Shown here in pieces: positions 47,719 through 58,899 of a stretch of DNA of 64,000 nucleotides. Origin of the DNA: Aquatica leii (lineage: Eukaryota > Arthropoda > Insecta > Coleoptera > Lampyridae); NCBI GenBank assembly GCA_035610365.1, contig CM069436.1, forward strand, positions 4,454,937 to 4,518,936, given 5' to 3'. The notes under the pieces are model-generated. The model did no database searches. It was not told the DNA's origin and worked only from the letters and a program-made list of their open reading frames with translations. Numbering within the stretch: position 1 is the first letter of the stretch; the number at the start of each line of letters is the position of its first letter. The translations under genes and the position numbers were made by a program.

Positions 47719-47739
47719 CCTTAAATTTATTATCTCTTA

Positions 47740-48652
47740 TGATTATAAGCGTCTTTCGGCTTAGACCGCGTCGTAGTTAAACACCCAGACTTAGGCTTGG
47801 TCCTAGTAAAGGATTTGCTGAGTCTTAAACCGTCTTCTCGGTTCATATTACATAGATGTTTTTCTATTTCCACAGCTTCGCGGATTAGTCTGGGAAAGTA
47901 GAAAGAAGTTCTAGCCAACACTTTAATCAATCAAAATATCAAAAATGTCTTTACGACTAAGGATACCCTGAACACTTGGTTTACATCTGCTAAAGACAAG
48001 CAAGGGGCTCTAAAACATGCCAGAGTTTACAAAATTCCTTGTTCTTGTGGATCAAGTTATATAGGACACTCTATTGGAGTTAGAGTAAAAGAACATATGA
48101 CTGACTGCAAACACCGCAGAGTTACTAAATCAGCAGTGGCAGAACACGTGTTGAACCAAGGGCACACGTTGAACTTTGACTAAACTAAAGTGTGGCTAGA
48201 ACTCCTTTCCCAGACTAATTCGCGAAGCTGTGGAAATCGAAAAACATCCATGTAATATGAACCGAAAAGACAGTTTAAGACTCAGCCAAATTTGGCTAGC
48301 AGTATTATATTCTCTAAGACAAAGATCAACCTTCTTGGAAAGGACACAAACACTTACTGCGAGTAATAACGAAGTCGGTCAAGCGGTAACGGAAAGATAA
48401 GGTCCGGTAATCACGCTAATCGCTATTGGTATAAATATCGTCATTTACACTTTTTCTTTCAGTGACATTTACCACTTTAAAGATGTAAGCTGCAATGTCT
48501 TGCGAAACGTCAGTTTGTTTGGGTTTACGAACGACAAAACGGCAAAGACCAAGTTCTACTTCTTGTGTTGGCTCTCAAGAAGAGACTAGGACCAAGCCTA
48601 AGTCTGGGTATTTAACTACGGCGCGGTCTAAGCCGAAAGTCGCTTATAATCA
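47740..48652 (+). mobile_element. Penelope-like element fragment with GIY-YIG domain, bounded by inverted repeats
   Basis: At about 48,010-48,180 (+) a GIY-YIG endonuclease domain reads ARVYKIPCSCGSSYIGHS, then GVRVKEHMTDCKHRR and SAVAEHVLNQGHTLNF, the C-terminal endonuclease of Penelope-like elements. The ends are inverted copies: TGATTATAAGC at 47,740 and GCTTATAATCA at 48,642-48,652, with similarity continuing inward (TTCGGCTTAGACCGCG against CGCGGTCTAAGCCGAA). A second inverted match pairs 47,836-47,918 with 48,194-48,287. It interrupts the satellite array, which resumes at 48,690. RT is missing; the copy is partial. Confidence 0.8.
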
Positions 48653-48815
48653 TAAACATAACAACCGCGAAAGCTTTAGATTTTATATTATTTTATTATC
48701 TCTTGATAGATAGATAGATAGGAAATGTCCAAATTTAGATAGATAGATAGGAAATGTCAAAATTTGTTTTTTTTTTATTACCGTTTACTGACTATGCTTC
48801 GTACTATTGAAAAGT
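48653..48815. repeat. satellite remnant with a GATA microsatellite
   Basis: TTATTATCTCTTGATAGATA and GGAAATGTCAAAATTTG followed by a T run and TTATTACCGTTTACTGACTAT show that the 157-bp monomer continues beyond the Penelope insertion. A (GATA) run replaces the AAGATAC stretch and about 35 bp around it is duplicated. Confidence 0.7.
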
Positions 48816-49939
48816 CTGTGATGTAGGCAATTATGCGGGCACGTGTGTTGGTGGTTGAGACAGTTATCGCGTGTGCGTTCGGTGATTAGTTATAACCTAT
48901 AAGTAACATACTATTATGCACTAATAAAATGCAACCGTATGTTAAAATACTTCGCCGGCATTAATAACTGCCGTTTTGATGGAGTTGGTAGACGTTGGGC
49001 AGATATGGAAATTTGTATCGGACACACAGACGTTAACAAAATCTTACATTGAATAAAATAGTTATGGTTAAAACAGTTTTTTGAGACGAATAATTTATCG
49101 GTCTTTGGTGGCTATAGTTTACTAGACACATTAACAAACTCTGTATTGTACGCATTTTGATTTACTTATCGTGTTTGTATTTGATTGGATTTTTGTACAG
49201 ATTGCCATTGCACCCTTGTTCATTGTTCGTTCGTTAATTTATCATCATGGTTTACACCATAGAAAAGTCTTTAGCTTTAGCACATAAAACCTTGTTACGT
49301 TTAAACTTACAATTAGTTTTCCTCAAGTATCGGACTAGCTAGTGCACCTTACCAGTATTACGGAAACTTAATTGAAATCTAACAAAAAACGTACATATGG
49401 CATTATCACAAGTAAACCTTTTTTATTCATACGATCACTGAAAATAAATCACTGCGCAGAGTTTTCCTCAAATTAATTTTGAGATTAGTGGTAAAAGTTT
49501 TTTCCAGTACATATAATAATTGCATCCAACCTCTCGAAGGTGTAGATAGTCACAGCGACGTGACGTCATCATGGAAATTTTCCCAATTATAACATCTGCT
49601 TATTATCTCCACAGTCAAAGTGTACGTGTGGGGGTATAGAGACCCGCTACAGACAATTACGAAAGAAGTTAAGTTAAGAAATTAAACTACAAACACAAAA
49701 AATAAATGTTTACCCCAAATATAGACTTTCACTCGAATCGTAAAACACTTAACGATACAAGCCTTGTTGGGCGTACACGACAATAGATGATGTCTGCGTT
49801 AAGCAAACTTTACGAGAAGAAATTAAATCGTATTTTAAAATTTGACATTCTATCCCTACTCAACAACGAAAAGTGGGCGTATCGAGAATAAATTTTATAC
49901 AGGGGACAAACATTATACTAAAGCATTTTTAACATAACA
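48816..49939. other. unassigned flank, left half of an LTR-like direct repeat
   Basis: No gene seen. TGTTGGTGGTT starts at 48,846, and GCACTAATAAAATGCAACCG with GATATGGAAATTTGTATCG follows at 48,919-49,010. Both phrases recur in the same order at 54,267 and 55,047-55,220, on the far side of the BEL/Pao remnant. They could be its LTRs; the boundaries are unclear. Confidence 0.4.
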
Positions 49940-52900
49940 ATGGCCAAATCGAAGGCCGCGTCACTTAAAAAGTTATCCATCTCTCGTTTAGAACTGTTGG
50001 CAGCAGTGTTATTGTCTAACGTTATATTGGTACTAAGGAGATATAAACAGATCGTAGTCATAAACGAAATAATCGCTTGAAGTGATTCGTAGGTAGATTG
50101 GCGTGGATATTCTCTTTGCCGCATCGTCGGAAGACCTTTATACCTAACCGTGTCTTACACATCTAAGAAATTGTTCATCCTGTTTGTTCTTGTGACAACC
50201 CGGCCGACCCGGCTTTGCGTGGTCTTCTACCACAAGAGCTAGTAGCATGATCTTTATAATGGATGAGACGAAATTGGCTTCATCAGCAGAGAGAATTATT
50301 ATTCCTGTGAATTAAAGCACGTGGTATTTGCGGTACAAATAGTTCGTAATGAGTTTTTTATTTTATTCGATTGTTATTCGTCATTGCACAAAATTCAAAG
50401 AATTATTGCATATTTTCTGCGATTTATCGTAAGTTGTTATACTTAAGTTAAAAACGATAATGCTTTAAGCAGACTCGTGTTGCATTTGAGACATTCCAAA
50501 GAGAATTCAAAAATATTCGTAAGGAACGTTGTTACACAAAATTATCAGTTTTTATATACAATGATGGAGTCTTGAGAGTTTAACTGGATCATCATTATAA
50601 TACTGCAGAAAACACTTCGCTTTATTGTCTAATAACCATCGTCTGACAATTTTACGTAGATTTATCGCACGCCGCAGTCGTTATAATCATATGACGATTG
50701 CGGGAATAAGTGCACCGCCTTTCGACATTACACTTTTCTCGAATCGACGTTACATCGCAAAAATTACCTATCAAAGTATAAAAACTATACCATCAGAGGG
50801 CGCAGGAAAAGTTATCTTAATAACCATGATTGTAATATTAAACAAAAAAAACTTCAGTCGTTTTCTGCAAAAACAAATCAAGCGGCAGTAAATAGCTTAT
50901 AACAAGGACGACCTCCGTAGAGACCTAGCTATAGGCCATTGCGGCCATTACCGTTAACAGGCGTTGGGCACTTAACAGCTTTCTGGTGTTCCTCACGTTA
51001 CATCCTTCGTGCCAGATATCAGTAGCGTACGAAATTGCGGGTTGGATAGCTTCCTGGTAGACGTAAGCGGCCGCTTTTCCCTTGAATTCCCACGTGAGAG
51101 ATGCCTCCGAGTCGATTTTAGAAGCTAGTTTACGACCCTTGTTGGCGGCATATTCGTTGTGGGGCATCCAGTTCAATCTATTGTCCATAAGCACGTCCAA
51201 ATATTTTATGTTGTACTTACAGTACACTCTAACTTCTCCGAGTTTGAAGGTCGGTCTTTGTTGTTGCGGTCTTTTTCCGTAAAAGACCGCTTCACTTTTT
51301 ACCGTGCTAAATTTTAGTTTTTGGTTTCCGGCCCACTGCTCGTGCACCATAACCGCTTTCTTGCTGTTAGCTTTAAGAGCCTTAAAATTTCGAGCTGTCA
51401 CCAAGCATTGTGTCGTCGGCGTACTCACCAGGCTGCATTCTTCTGGCAGTTTACTGTTGAAAATACTGTCAGATACTAATTTCTAGTAAAGCAGACCGGT
51501 GCAACTACCCTGGGGGCATCCCCGAAGAACTTTTCTACTCCTGGGTTCCTTGGTCAGCTTTACTTGGGCCTTTCTGTCGCAGAAATATCTTTTACTGATG
51601 TTAACTACGTCTTCGGGTAGCATTCTTCGTTTCATTTGCCAGATTATGGTAGGAAACCACGCATGGTCAAACGCACCTTCGATATCGAGTGAGATGATGA
51701 CGCAGTATTAGCCTTTCGCTTTTTCTTCTTTTACGAACTCCACCACTCTTCGTATGGCGTCCGTCGTTGTTTTTCCTGCGTGAAAACCACCATTTGCTGC
51801 TACGTGGTATTCTATCTTAGTGGCGACGATTCTATCGAGGATTTTGCCGACCACCAGTAGTAAACTAATCGGGTGGTAGCTTTTAGGCTCGGTCATGTCT
51901 TCTTTTCTCGGCTTCGGAATAAACTTCATCGTTTGTATCTTCCAGCATTTGGGAAAATTGCTCGTTCTTAAACATAAGTTGAACGTTTGCGTCCAGATGT
52001 CTGGAATGATCTCGAACGCTCGTTTGGCCGCTTCTGGAGGCACTCCGTTGTGTCCCGGTGCTTTTTTAGCGCTTTCGCTTTTTCTTTTTTAGTTATCTCG
52101 ACATCTTTTACTGCTCCGCCTAACGACCTCGTGTCATTGTAGGCTCATCTAATCATTAAGTGCAAGCGGTCGTCGCAAAAAAACGTCTCTAGAAGAGCGT
52201 CGGTCATTTCGATAGCAGTAGTCGTGTAACTACCATCGTGCAGCTTGCTGTTTTCCATTCCGTTATTTGGGTTTCTTTTCTCTTTTACGACTGTTTCCAT
52301 TTTTCCGTTCGAGTTTTTTCTATCGAATCCCGATACTCCTAACTTCGCGGTACTTAGCTTTCCTAGCATTTCTAGTTTCCGTGTCGTAAGCTCTTTGGGC
52401 ATGTCTTCTCATCGTATTTGCTACTTTGCTTAGCCGCGTTAGTTCCGGAATCAACCACCGAACTGTTTTCTTGTAGCGTTTTACGCTAGGCATAGACGCT
52501 TCACAGGCACATCTAATTGCTTCGTTTAATTTGCTGGCGACCTCTTCCGGGTCAATTTCGTTATCGCGCATTTCCACTAATTGTAGTCCAATTTTTTTGC
52601 GCAATACGTCTTTGAACAGATTCTAATTTGCTTTTTTATAACAGAAGCGGTGCGAGTCGTGGTCGTTTTCTTTGTAATCTTTTATGGAAGTCTCCCATAC
52701 GATCATTTTGTGATCGGACGGGGTTTTCTCGGTGCTTAGCTCCCACTTGGTAACTTTTTCATAGTCGTTTGCGGTACCGATCGTGACGTCGATGCAGCTG
52801 GTGCCGCGGTGACAAACGTCGGGCCGCTGTCTTCGTAAATTACGCGGTTCTCCACGATTGCAGTCTAGGAGCGTCGTCTAGCGTCTGCGATATCATCGAG

Positions 52901-54175
52901 CCACAACGGTGATTTCGTTTGCGCTGGTTATCGCGTTCAATGAATTTTCGATTTTTCCCAGCAAATCGGTATCGTTACCGTTTGGCGGGAGATAAACGGA
53001 TGTAGCGTAAAACGTACATTTCTCTTTCGCGATTTTTATTTCGGCGACCGTAATGTTTTCATCCGAAACGTTGCGTAACAGCGTCGAAGTAACGCCGTTT
53101 TTAGTATGTATAATCGCGTATTTCCGTAGCCGTTTCGGCTACGTAAGCTGTGACATAAACTAGCGTATTCTTCGCATTCTGATGTCGAACTTATCTCGAC
53201 GCGTTTAGTTGAGGCTGGTACAGAGAGCGCATCTTACGTCATCGTGTCTACGGCATTCGGTGTCCTTCCTGGAGCAACGCAAAGTGATCGAAAACGTCGG
53301 CTCCGCTCCAGCCTAGGCTGATTATTTTACCAGTTATCAAATTTTGCGCCTCTGCTTTAACCTCATATAACGTCAACGTAAGGATTACTACCTCGTCCTC
53401 CCAATCGAAACTTCTCTTTGAGTGAGGCCCAGTTTGTCCCCTATGTCCTCTTTGCGTGCAACGATCTTTTCTAAGAGTGTATTTTTGTCGACTTTCTTAA
53501 CGACGTTTCTAGGGAGTGCTCTTGTAACCTGGCTTTCTTACAAACTTTCTCATCCTTTCCTGTATAAGGGTGGTTAGACTTTCTGAATCTTTCTGCGTTT
53601 CGCAGTTTACGATTACGAATCATATCTACAGCGATTGTGGCACAAACTTCGTTGGGATCAACAAACAATTGACTGCTCAATTCCAATTTGCAGTGGAAAC
53701 TGAAACCATTCAGTGGTTTGTGGGAAAACGGGATCAAATCTGATAAATCTTTTGCAGGTACTTGGGAATCAAATTATCACTCATGAGGAGTTGTGCAAAT
53801 AGAGGCAATCTTCATATCTCGACATTTATGTACTCTTAGTTCAGATACCAATGACTTGAGCGTGTTATCACGTGGTCATTTTCTGACTTTAGGACCTTTA
53901 ACGTCTGCATCGGATCGATTAATCACATTTGAAAATTACTTGTATTTACAAAGATTACACCAAGACTTTTGGCGCAGATGGAAAAGATTGATACCTGCAC
54001 ACACTCTATCAAGGCGGAAAGTGGACAAAATCAAAGGTTCTAGTGCCAATAGATATTGACACGTTAGTCTAAATCAAAGACGAGTTGAGTCCACCTCTAC
54101 ACTGGAAGATGGGTAGCATAGTTGAATTGCATCCTGGAAAGGATAATATTGTTCGCGTGGCGACAGTTCGTATTG
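49940..54175 (+). mobile_element. BEL/Pao LTR retrotransposon remnant, broken fossil
   Basis: Two pol parts of the same family and strand remain. At about 49,940-50,330 is the region between RT and integrase: AKSKAASLKKLSISRLELLA, and CDNPADPALRGLLPQELVA. At about 53,760-54,175 is the integrase C-terminal end: RHLCTLSSDTNDLSVL, GHFLTLGPLTS, HQDFWRRWKRLIPAHTL and LHWKMGSIVELHPGK. They are separated by an R1-clade LINE on the opposite strand. It is heavily decayed with many breaks and looks old. Possible LTRs are noted at 48,846 and 54,267. Confidence 0.75.
50925..53170 (-). mobile_element. R1-clade LINE fragment inside the BEL/Pao remnant
   Basis: Minus strand, right to left. Endonuclease at about 52,620-53,150: NGVTSTLLRNVSDENITVAE, CTFYATSVYLPPNG, GTSCIDVTIG and PSDHKMIVW. 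Linker at 52,145-52,604. RT N-terminal part at 51,708-52,043: PEAAKRAFEIIPDIWTQTFN, NFPKCWKIQTMKFIPKPRK and PISLLLVVGKILDRIVATKI. C-terminal part at 50,925-51,428: VKSEAVFYGKRPQQQRPTFK, YLDVLMDNRLNWMPHNEY and QPAISYATDIWHEGC. Frame changes separate the parts and the central RT motifs are damaged. It is inactive. Confidence 0.8.
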
Positions 54176-54430
54176 TTTAAGTGCTCTTTAGAAAAGTTAT
54201 ATCCTCTGCCTTTGCAGTAACATTGTGATCTATTTAATTGTTCGTTCAAAATTTTGTTTAAGTTTTTGTTGGTGGTTATTGAAAATCACTGTTGCACAGT
54301 TGATTTTGATGGGCGTTATGTTTTTTTGCTACTGAAAAGCCCATTATACGTTTGCGTTGGTGATGGAATAATAAATAAAGATTTAAAAAAATGGCGCTAT
54401 AATAACTATTGTGTACTAAGTAGTTTGCAC

Positions 54431-55041
54431 CAGTGGCGGCTCGGGGTGGTTCACATTGGGGGTGCATAATTTCAAAATTAAAAAGTATACCTAATACATT
54501 TTTCTTATAAATATCCAATTTGAATTTTCTTATAACGTCTTTACCTTTAACAGATTGTTTATTTTCTAAACATAATTGAGGCATCGGCCGTTTAAGATTT
54601 TTTACTGCAATTTTTTCATCATACGTTAATCGCGAAAACGCATTATCCACTAAATTAGCGACAGAATTCATTGTATTTGCCTTCCGAGTACCTACCGTGA
54701 GCAAACTAAATACTTGCTCAATCGCTATGTATATTGCAGCATTGAAAACGAGCAAAATACAAGTATCCCCACCTCCAATGTAATTTTAAACGCTGTATTG
54801 AGCAACTGTCAGGTTTTGCTCCTCGATTCACTTCACTCTTCAGTAGACCATCGCACGTTGTGACTGTTGTTACGCGCGGTCCGCAAACCATGAATACGTA
54901 ATAATTAAACCAAAGAATAAATACTTTAGTGTATTTATTCTTTGATTAAACACTTCCACAGTTAGCCGTCGCTTTGTTTGTTTTGTTTAAAATTCCAGGG
55001 GGTGCAATTGCTCACTTGCTCTCATTAAAAAGCCGCCACTG
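54431..55041 (-). mobile_element. 611-bp hAT element, internally deleted
   Basis: The ends are inverted repeats (CAGTGGCGGCT at the left, AGCCGCCACTG at the right) and GTTTGCAC is duplicated exactly on both sides (54,423-54,430 and 55,042-55,049); an 8-bp duplication is diagnostic for hAT. On the minus strand a frame at about 54,475-54,755 reads EQVFSLLTVGTRKANTMNS, like the ERSFS..KR..R..M block of the hAT C-terminal dimerisation domain. It therefore looks like a deletion product that kept the C-terminal coding end. Confidence 0.85.
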
Positions 55042-55055
55042 GTTTGCACTAATAA

Positions 55056-55734
55056 AATGCAACCGTATTTTAAAATACTTCGCAGGCATTTAATTACTCA
55101 AGATAGAAGTAATCTAATTATATAAATTAAATGTTATGATGAAACATTGCAAAGAGCGTTTATTACTGGAATTACCGATAGTAGATGTACGGCAGATGTG
55201 GAAATTTGTATCGAACATACAGACCTTTTAATAAGTAGAAATCTTACGACTTATTCTATATACGATTGTGCTTATGCAACAACTTCTGGAAGGTAGGAAA
55301 TTTTTCAGAAGTTTCTATCTATTCTACTATGTAAAATAAAACGCTGTTTTATGAAATTATTACTATAATTCAAAGTTTATACCTACTACTAATATAATGG
55401 ATTGCTAACTCCAATATCAGCTGCATATAAAAAAGTGAAGCTTAAGTCAGACATTTTTAAAGTAGGAAGAATATTATTGGTCAATTTGAGCGTGATTGTT
55501 CCAAATGTAATGATGACTATACCATCTCGTGAGTATCTTACACATTAGTATTAAAGAAAAGTATTAATTTCATTATGTCGTTAACCAATCAGATAACAAT
55601 ATTTTGCATACCCTACAAATGGCCGATTTTAGCTTCACTTTTAATTCACTATAGTTACCTATCCAGTATATTATAGGAAATGTAGGAGTAAACATCCTTG
55701 TTATAATTACTTCAATTGCGCTTACATTTATTAT
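55056..55734. other. AT-rich flank, right half of LTR-like repeat, no gene
   Basis: AAATGCAACCGTATTTTAAA through ATGTGGAAATTTGTATCGAA (to about 55,220) repeats 48,930-49,030 with a 75-bp insertion. The remainder is AT-rich, with no coding signal before the terminal exon of the next gene. Confidence 0.45.
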
Positions 55735-57331
55735 CTACAATTCAAAATGTGTATACTCTTGTTTAACTCGAAATTCTTCAGCGTGAAAACCATCACATGC
55801 TTTATAAAACGCTTTCTAAAACAAGCGTTAAGTAAACTAGAGGCGTCTTAATTTATACGTACCTTGCAATTGCTGTTCCCTATAATACTCATGATTAAGC
55901 TATAGTATGATGTATTGGTATGTTGACTAAGAAACCAACTACTTATCAAGGTAGCGACTTTAGTCAGCAAATTTTTTATTACCGGAAGGTTGGTGGTACT
56001 GTGTGGATCGTAACTGTTTACTAAACACATGACGTACCTAAAACAAATGCATTGTCCTTAACTTTTATTACAATTTTCGTTATTACACAAGCTGAGCTTT
56101 CGCCACACGTCGCTAGTGTGATAACGACAACACGGGAGTTATCCAGACTGAAAAATTGTAATATGAATGCTTTTATTTACCTATCGCACTCTTTGTGTTT
56201 CCTAGCAAAGCGATACGCTCTGTACGTTTTTGCAACGGGTTCAATAATTTCCAAATTTAAAATGTTTGTTAAAGTATTTGACACGTGTTCAGCATCCATC
56301 TGAGTATTAAAATATTGTCCAAACAACACGTTGTCGTGTAAATGCTATAAAATACTCTGTCAAAAAAAAATAAGTTTTGTCTTATACGTACCCTAAGAGA
56401 ATCCCATATGATTTTCACCTGCTTCTTCGATTGTACATTATATCCAAAGAAACGCTTTGAAACGTAATTAAGAAAAGCGCTAACGCTTTCGACCGGTTCG
56501 TTGATATTCAAAAAAGCGCTTTTCGGAAATCCTTCCATTTTTAACAAATTATTTGTATAACTTTGCACAAGCGTTAGAATCCTAAAATTGTAGTTTGTAA
56601 TTGTGAAAACTTAAAAGAAGAACTTACGATGTTCTTAAGTTGGGATCAAACACTCGAACGATTACTTGCGCAATCTTATACGAAACGCTGTGAATCCAAC
56701 GTTTTCGAAACGAATGATTTTCCATTAATTCGCCAAACTTTCTCAGGCTGAAATTGCCACTTTCGTCGGCAAAAGTTTTGTAAAGTTTCGTTTCTTTTAA
56801 ATTCAAGACGAGTTTTTTGGCGAAAGGTGAATGTATGATTAAGTCGTATAACAAATGAAATTTCTCGAAAATTGGTGGTATTAGCCAGTCGTGGTTTGTG
56901 TGATCGCTATTAAAATTTTGAGCTTTAAGAAACGAATCCGCTATTCCGGCTATGGACGAAAAAGAGTTTAACACGTTTGAAAGACTCACTTCTTTCATGA
57001 ACGTTGACAAAATGTCGGATATTATTGGTACGTTTTTTATGTTCTTTAACACATCATTGTTTAACACCTCCATTGTTATTTTTATCACTAGACTATAAAA
57101 AGCGCTTGCTTCTTTGCTGACACTGAGAATGGAAACCAAGTTTTCTAGCATGTTAGTAGAACCACTTGAGGCAGTAACATTTAACAACGTTTCTATTACA
57201 TTTTTACCTTCTTCAGATGACAAAATTGCGTTGGTCACATCATCTAAGTCATTTTGCCAAGTAATGTTTCCCTGCACGCTTAGTAGGAGTAGTGTTAACA
57301 GTATTAATATTTTCCAACAGCACATTTTCAT
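55735..57331 (-). CDS. secreted protein of an uncharacterised insect family, five exons
   Basis: Exons right to left: 56628-57331, 56392-56581, 56181-56344, 55863-56037 and 55735-55815, 1,314 nt in phase, 437 aa. The start at 57,331 gives a clear signal peptide (MKMCCWKILILLTLLLLSVQ). The long N-terminal part is helical without a known domain. The C-terminal part has conserved-looking cysteines: ARKHKECDRYVMCLVNSYDP across an exon join, then LISSWFLSQHTNTSYYSLIM, GNSNCK and AFYKACDGFHAEEFRVK. I associate the ECDRYVxC..SSWFLS..T.T layout with unnamed insect secreted proteins; no function is known to me. Introns are 45-51 nt except the 143-nt third intron (56,038-56,180). All five exons have GT-AG borders. 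It appears intact and extracellular. Confidence 0.8.
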
Positions 57332-58579
57332 TTCAGATAACGCGTCACGAAATTGACAAAAAAATTATAGTAAATTAAAAATCACGTACGTGTTACTTTA
57401 TATTGGTAGATAACGTAAGAGCCACATACACACCAATCCCTTCCAAACTCAAAAACGAGGTGTCTTTTCGGAAACGAATACAAGGAGACTGTGACAAAAT
57501 ATTAATAACATTTTGTCTTAATTTAATTGTGTATCAGACCTTGATGTAACTATCCTTTACAATTACTTTCTTATCTCAAATTATTCAATAACAATAAATT
57601 AAGTTTTATTGTCATGTGTTTTCTCAAAACATTAACTAATCGTTCTTGATTTCACTGAATACTTAAATCGATTTGCAATAATGGATGTAAGCTTAGTTTG
57701 TTCCGCCTCTAACAAAAACATTACGATTATTGCTATATTTTTTACTAAATTTTATTTATATTTGTGTATAATCTTTACTAATCCAACGATTATCTATGTT
57801 TTGATATTGCTAATGTAGCTGCTGAAACGAATCACCCAGCCAACCAGACCGCGTTTTTACATCACTTTAACGTTAAATACGTAATGACATTATAACGTTA
57901 TGTACGTAATAAGTCTTTTTTTTTTTCTTTTTCTTAGGACATAAAAAAGGTTTGTTAATTTATTATTTGAGATTATTATTTACGATATATGCTTACAAGT
58001 CTCAATAACTAAGTAACAGGAATGTTATTGTTTTATCATATAAATCTACATACTGTAACGAATTTTATTATTATTATTAAAACTAATTTATTTTTCTTAT
58101 ACTAAAAATATGTACACGTTTAAACTAAGAGAACTAATTAAATCTAAGAAAATTGAATAAAAACACTTACACTATAATTTATGTATAACACTATTACTTA
58201 CACGAAGATAAGTTCGCGGATAACTATTTAACACTTATTGTTTGTTTACGCTAAAGTCACGTACAAGGTTATACACCGTAGATTTATCTCACACTCGTTA
58301 ACTACTTATTTATTTAGACTTGAATAATCTTCTTAACACTGCCGTCTTCGATTTACGGGAAATAACTGACCTGCGATTTGTTGTACTGTATTTATACATT
58401 TCTGGAAACATTTGAGAAGTTTCTACATTCTTTCGTGAACGTTCTAGACGTGGATAAAAAGTACGGAAACGTTCTCTAAATTTACAAACACTTCGCGAAT
58501 ATTTACAAATTGACATTAAAAATTTTGCGACTATGTTGGATCGTATTCTTATTCATTGCTGTTTGTGCTGGTACGTGGT
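57332..58579. other. AT-rich intergenic region
   Basis: No gene, repeat family or RNA seen. It contains the upstream region of the secreted-protein gene at its left end. Homopolymer runs occur near 57,917. Confidence 0.5.
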
Positions 58580-58899
58580 TTATAATGTTTGCTAAGGTAA
58601 AACTTCTGACGTTAACAACTAATATTTCCTAAGAGTAACGTCGCTAAATTTCTTTTTGCGCGTTTCTCTGGTTTGCAATTTTGCATCTGAGAAATGTGAT
58701 TTAATTGGTTGTGTTTCGTCTATTTCCTAGACCTACACTGGAATGTAAGGTTCCTATAAAAGATTTTTTTGGGTTTTTTACCACAAGCAATCATGAATCA
58801 CCAATGACGTTAAATAAACGTAACTATTATTTCCTGAGAGCAATGTTGTGATGCTTACTCTGGATCGGACTGGTTATCTAAAATAGAAAGATAAGGAAC

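Larger units (their letters stand above)
43507..47739. repeat. satellite array, 157-bp monomer with higher-order structure
   Basis: Monomers of about 157 bp share AGATACGAAATGTCAAAATT, TTACTTTTTATTACCATTTA and CAGCCATAGCGTAACTG. They stand in one orientation. The array is built of four groups, each ending in a distinct monomer type (ATCGCAACTTCTTAG instead of AGCGTAACTGTTTAG) followed by a 290-bp non-monomer block. The groups have about 7, 4, 6 and 3 monomers. Spacing between blocks is 909, 1,226 and 751 bp, which differ by whole monomers. One monomer near 44,170 has an internal deletion. No coding signal. Confidence 0.9.

Noticed and set aside
43507-47739. CRISPR-like array
   Set aside because: Repeats of 157 bp abut without unique spacers and the DNA is eukaryotic; it is satellite.
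49730-50130. A small host gene around 50.0 kb
   Set aside because: The plus strand there reads as BEL/Pao pol (AKSKAASLKKLSISRLELL), so the minus-strand open frame is a shadow.
56038-56180. A small extra exon reading LDNSRVVVITLATCGESSAC between exons 3 and 4 of the secreted-protein gene
   Set aside because: It has plausible splice sites, but it breaks phase into exon 4, whereas joining 56,181 directly to 56,037 gives ECDRYVMC in phase.
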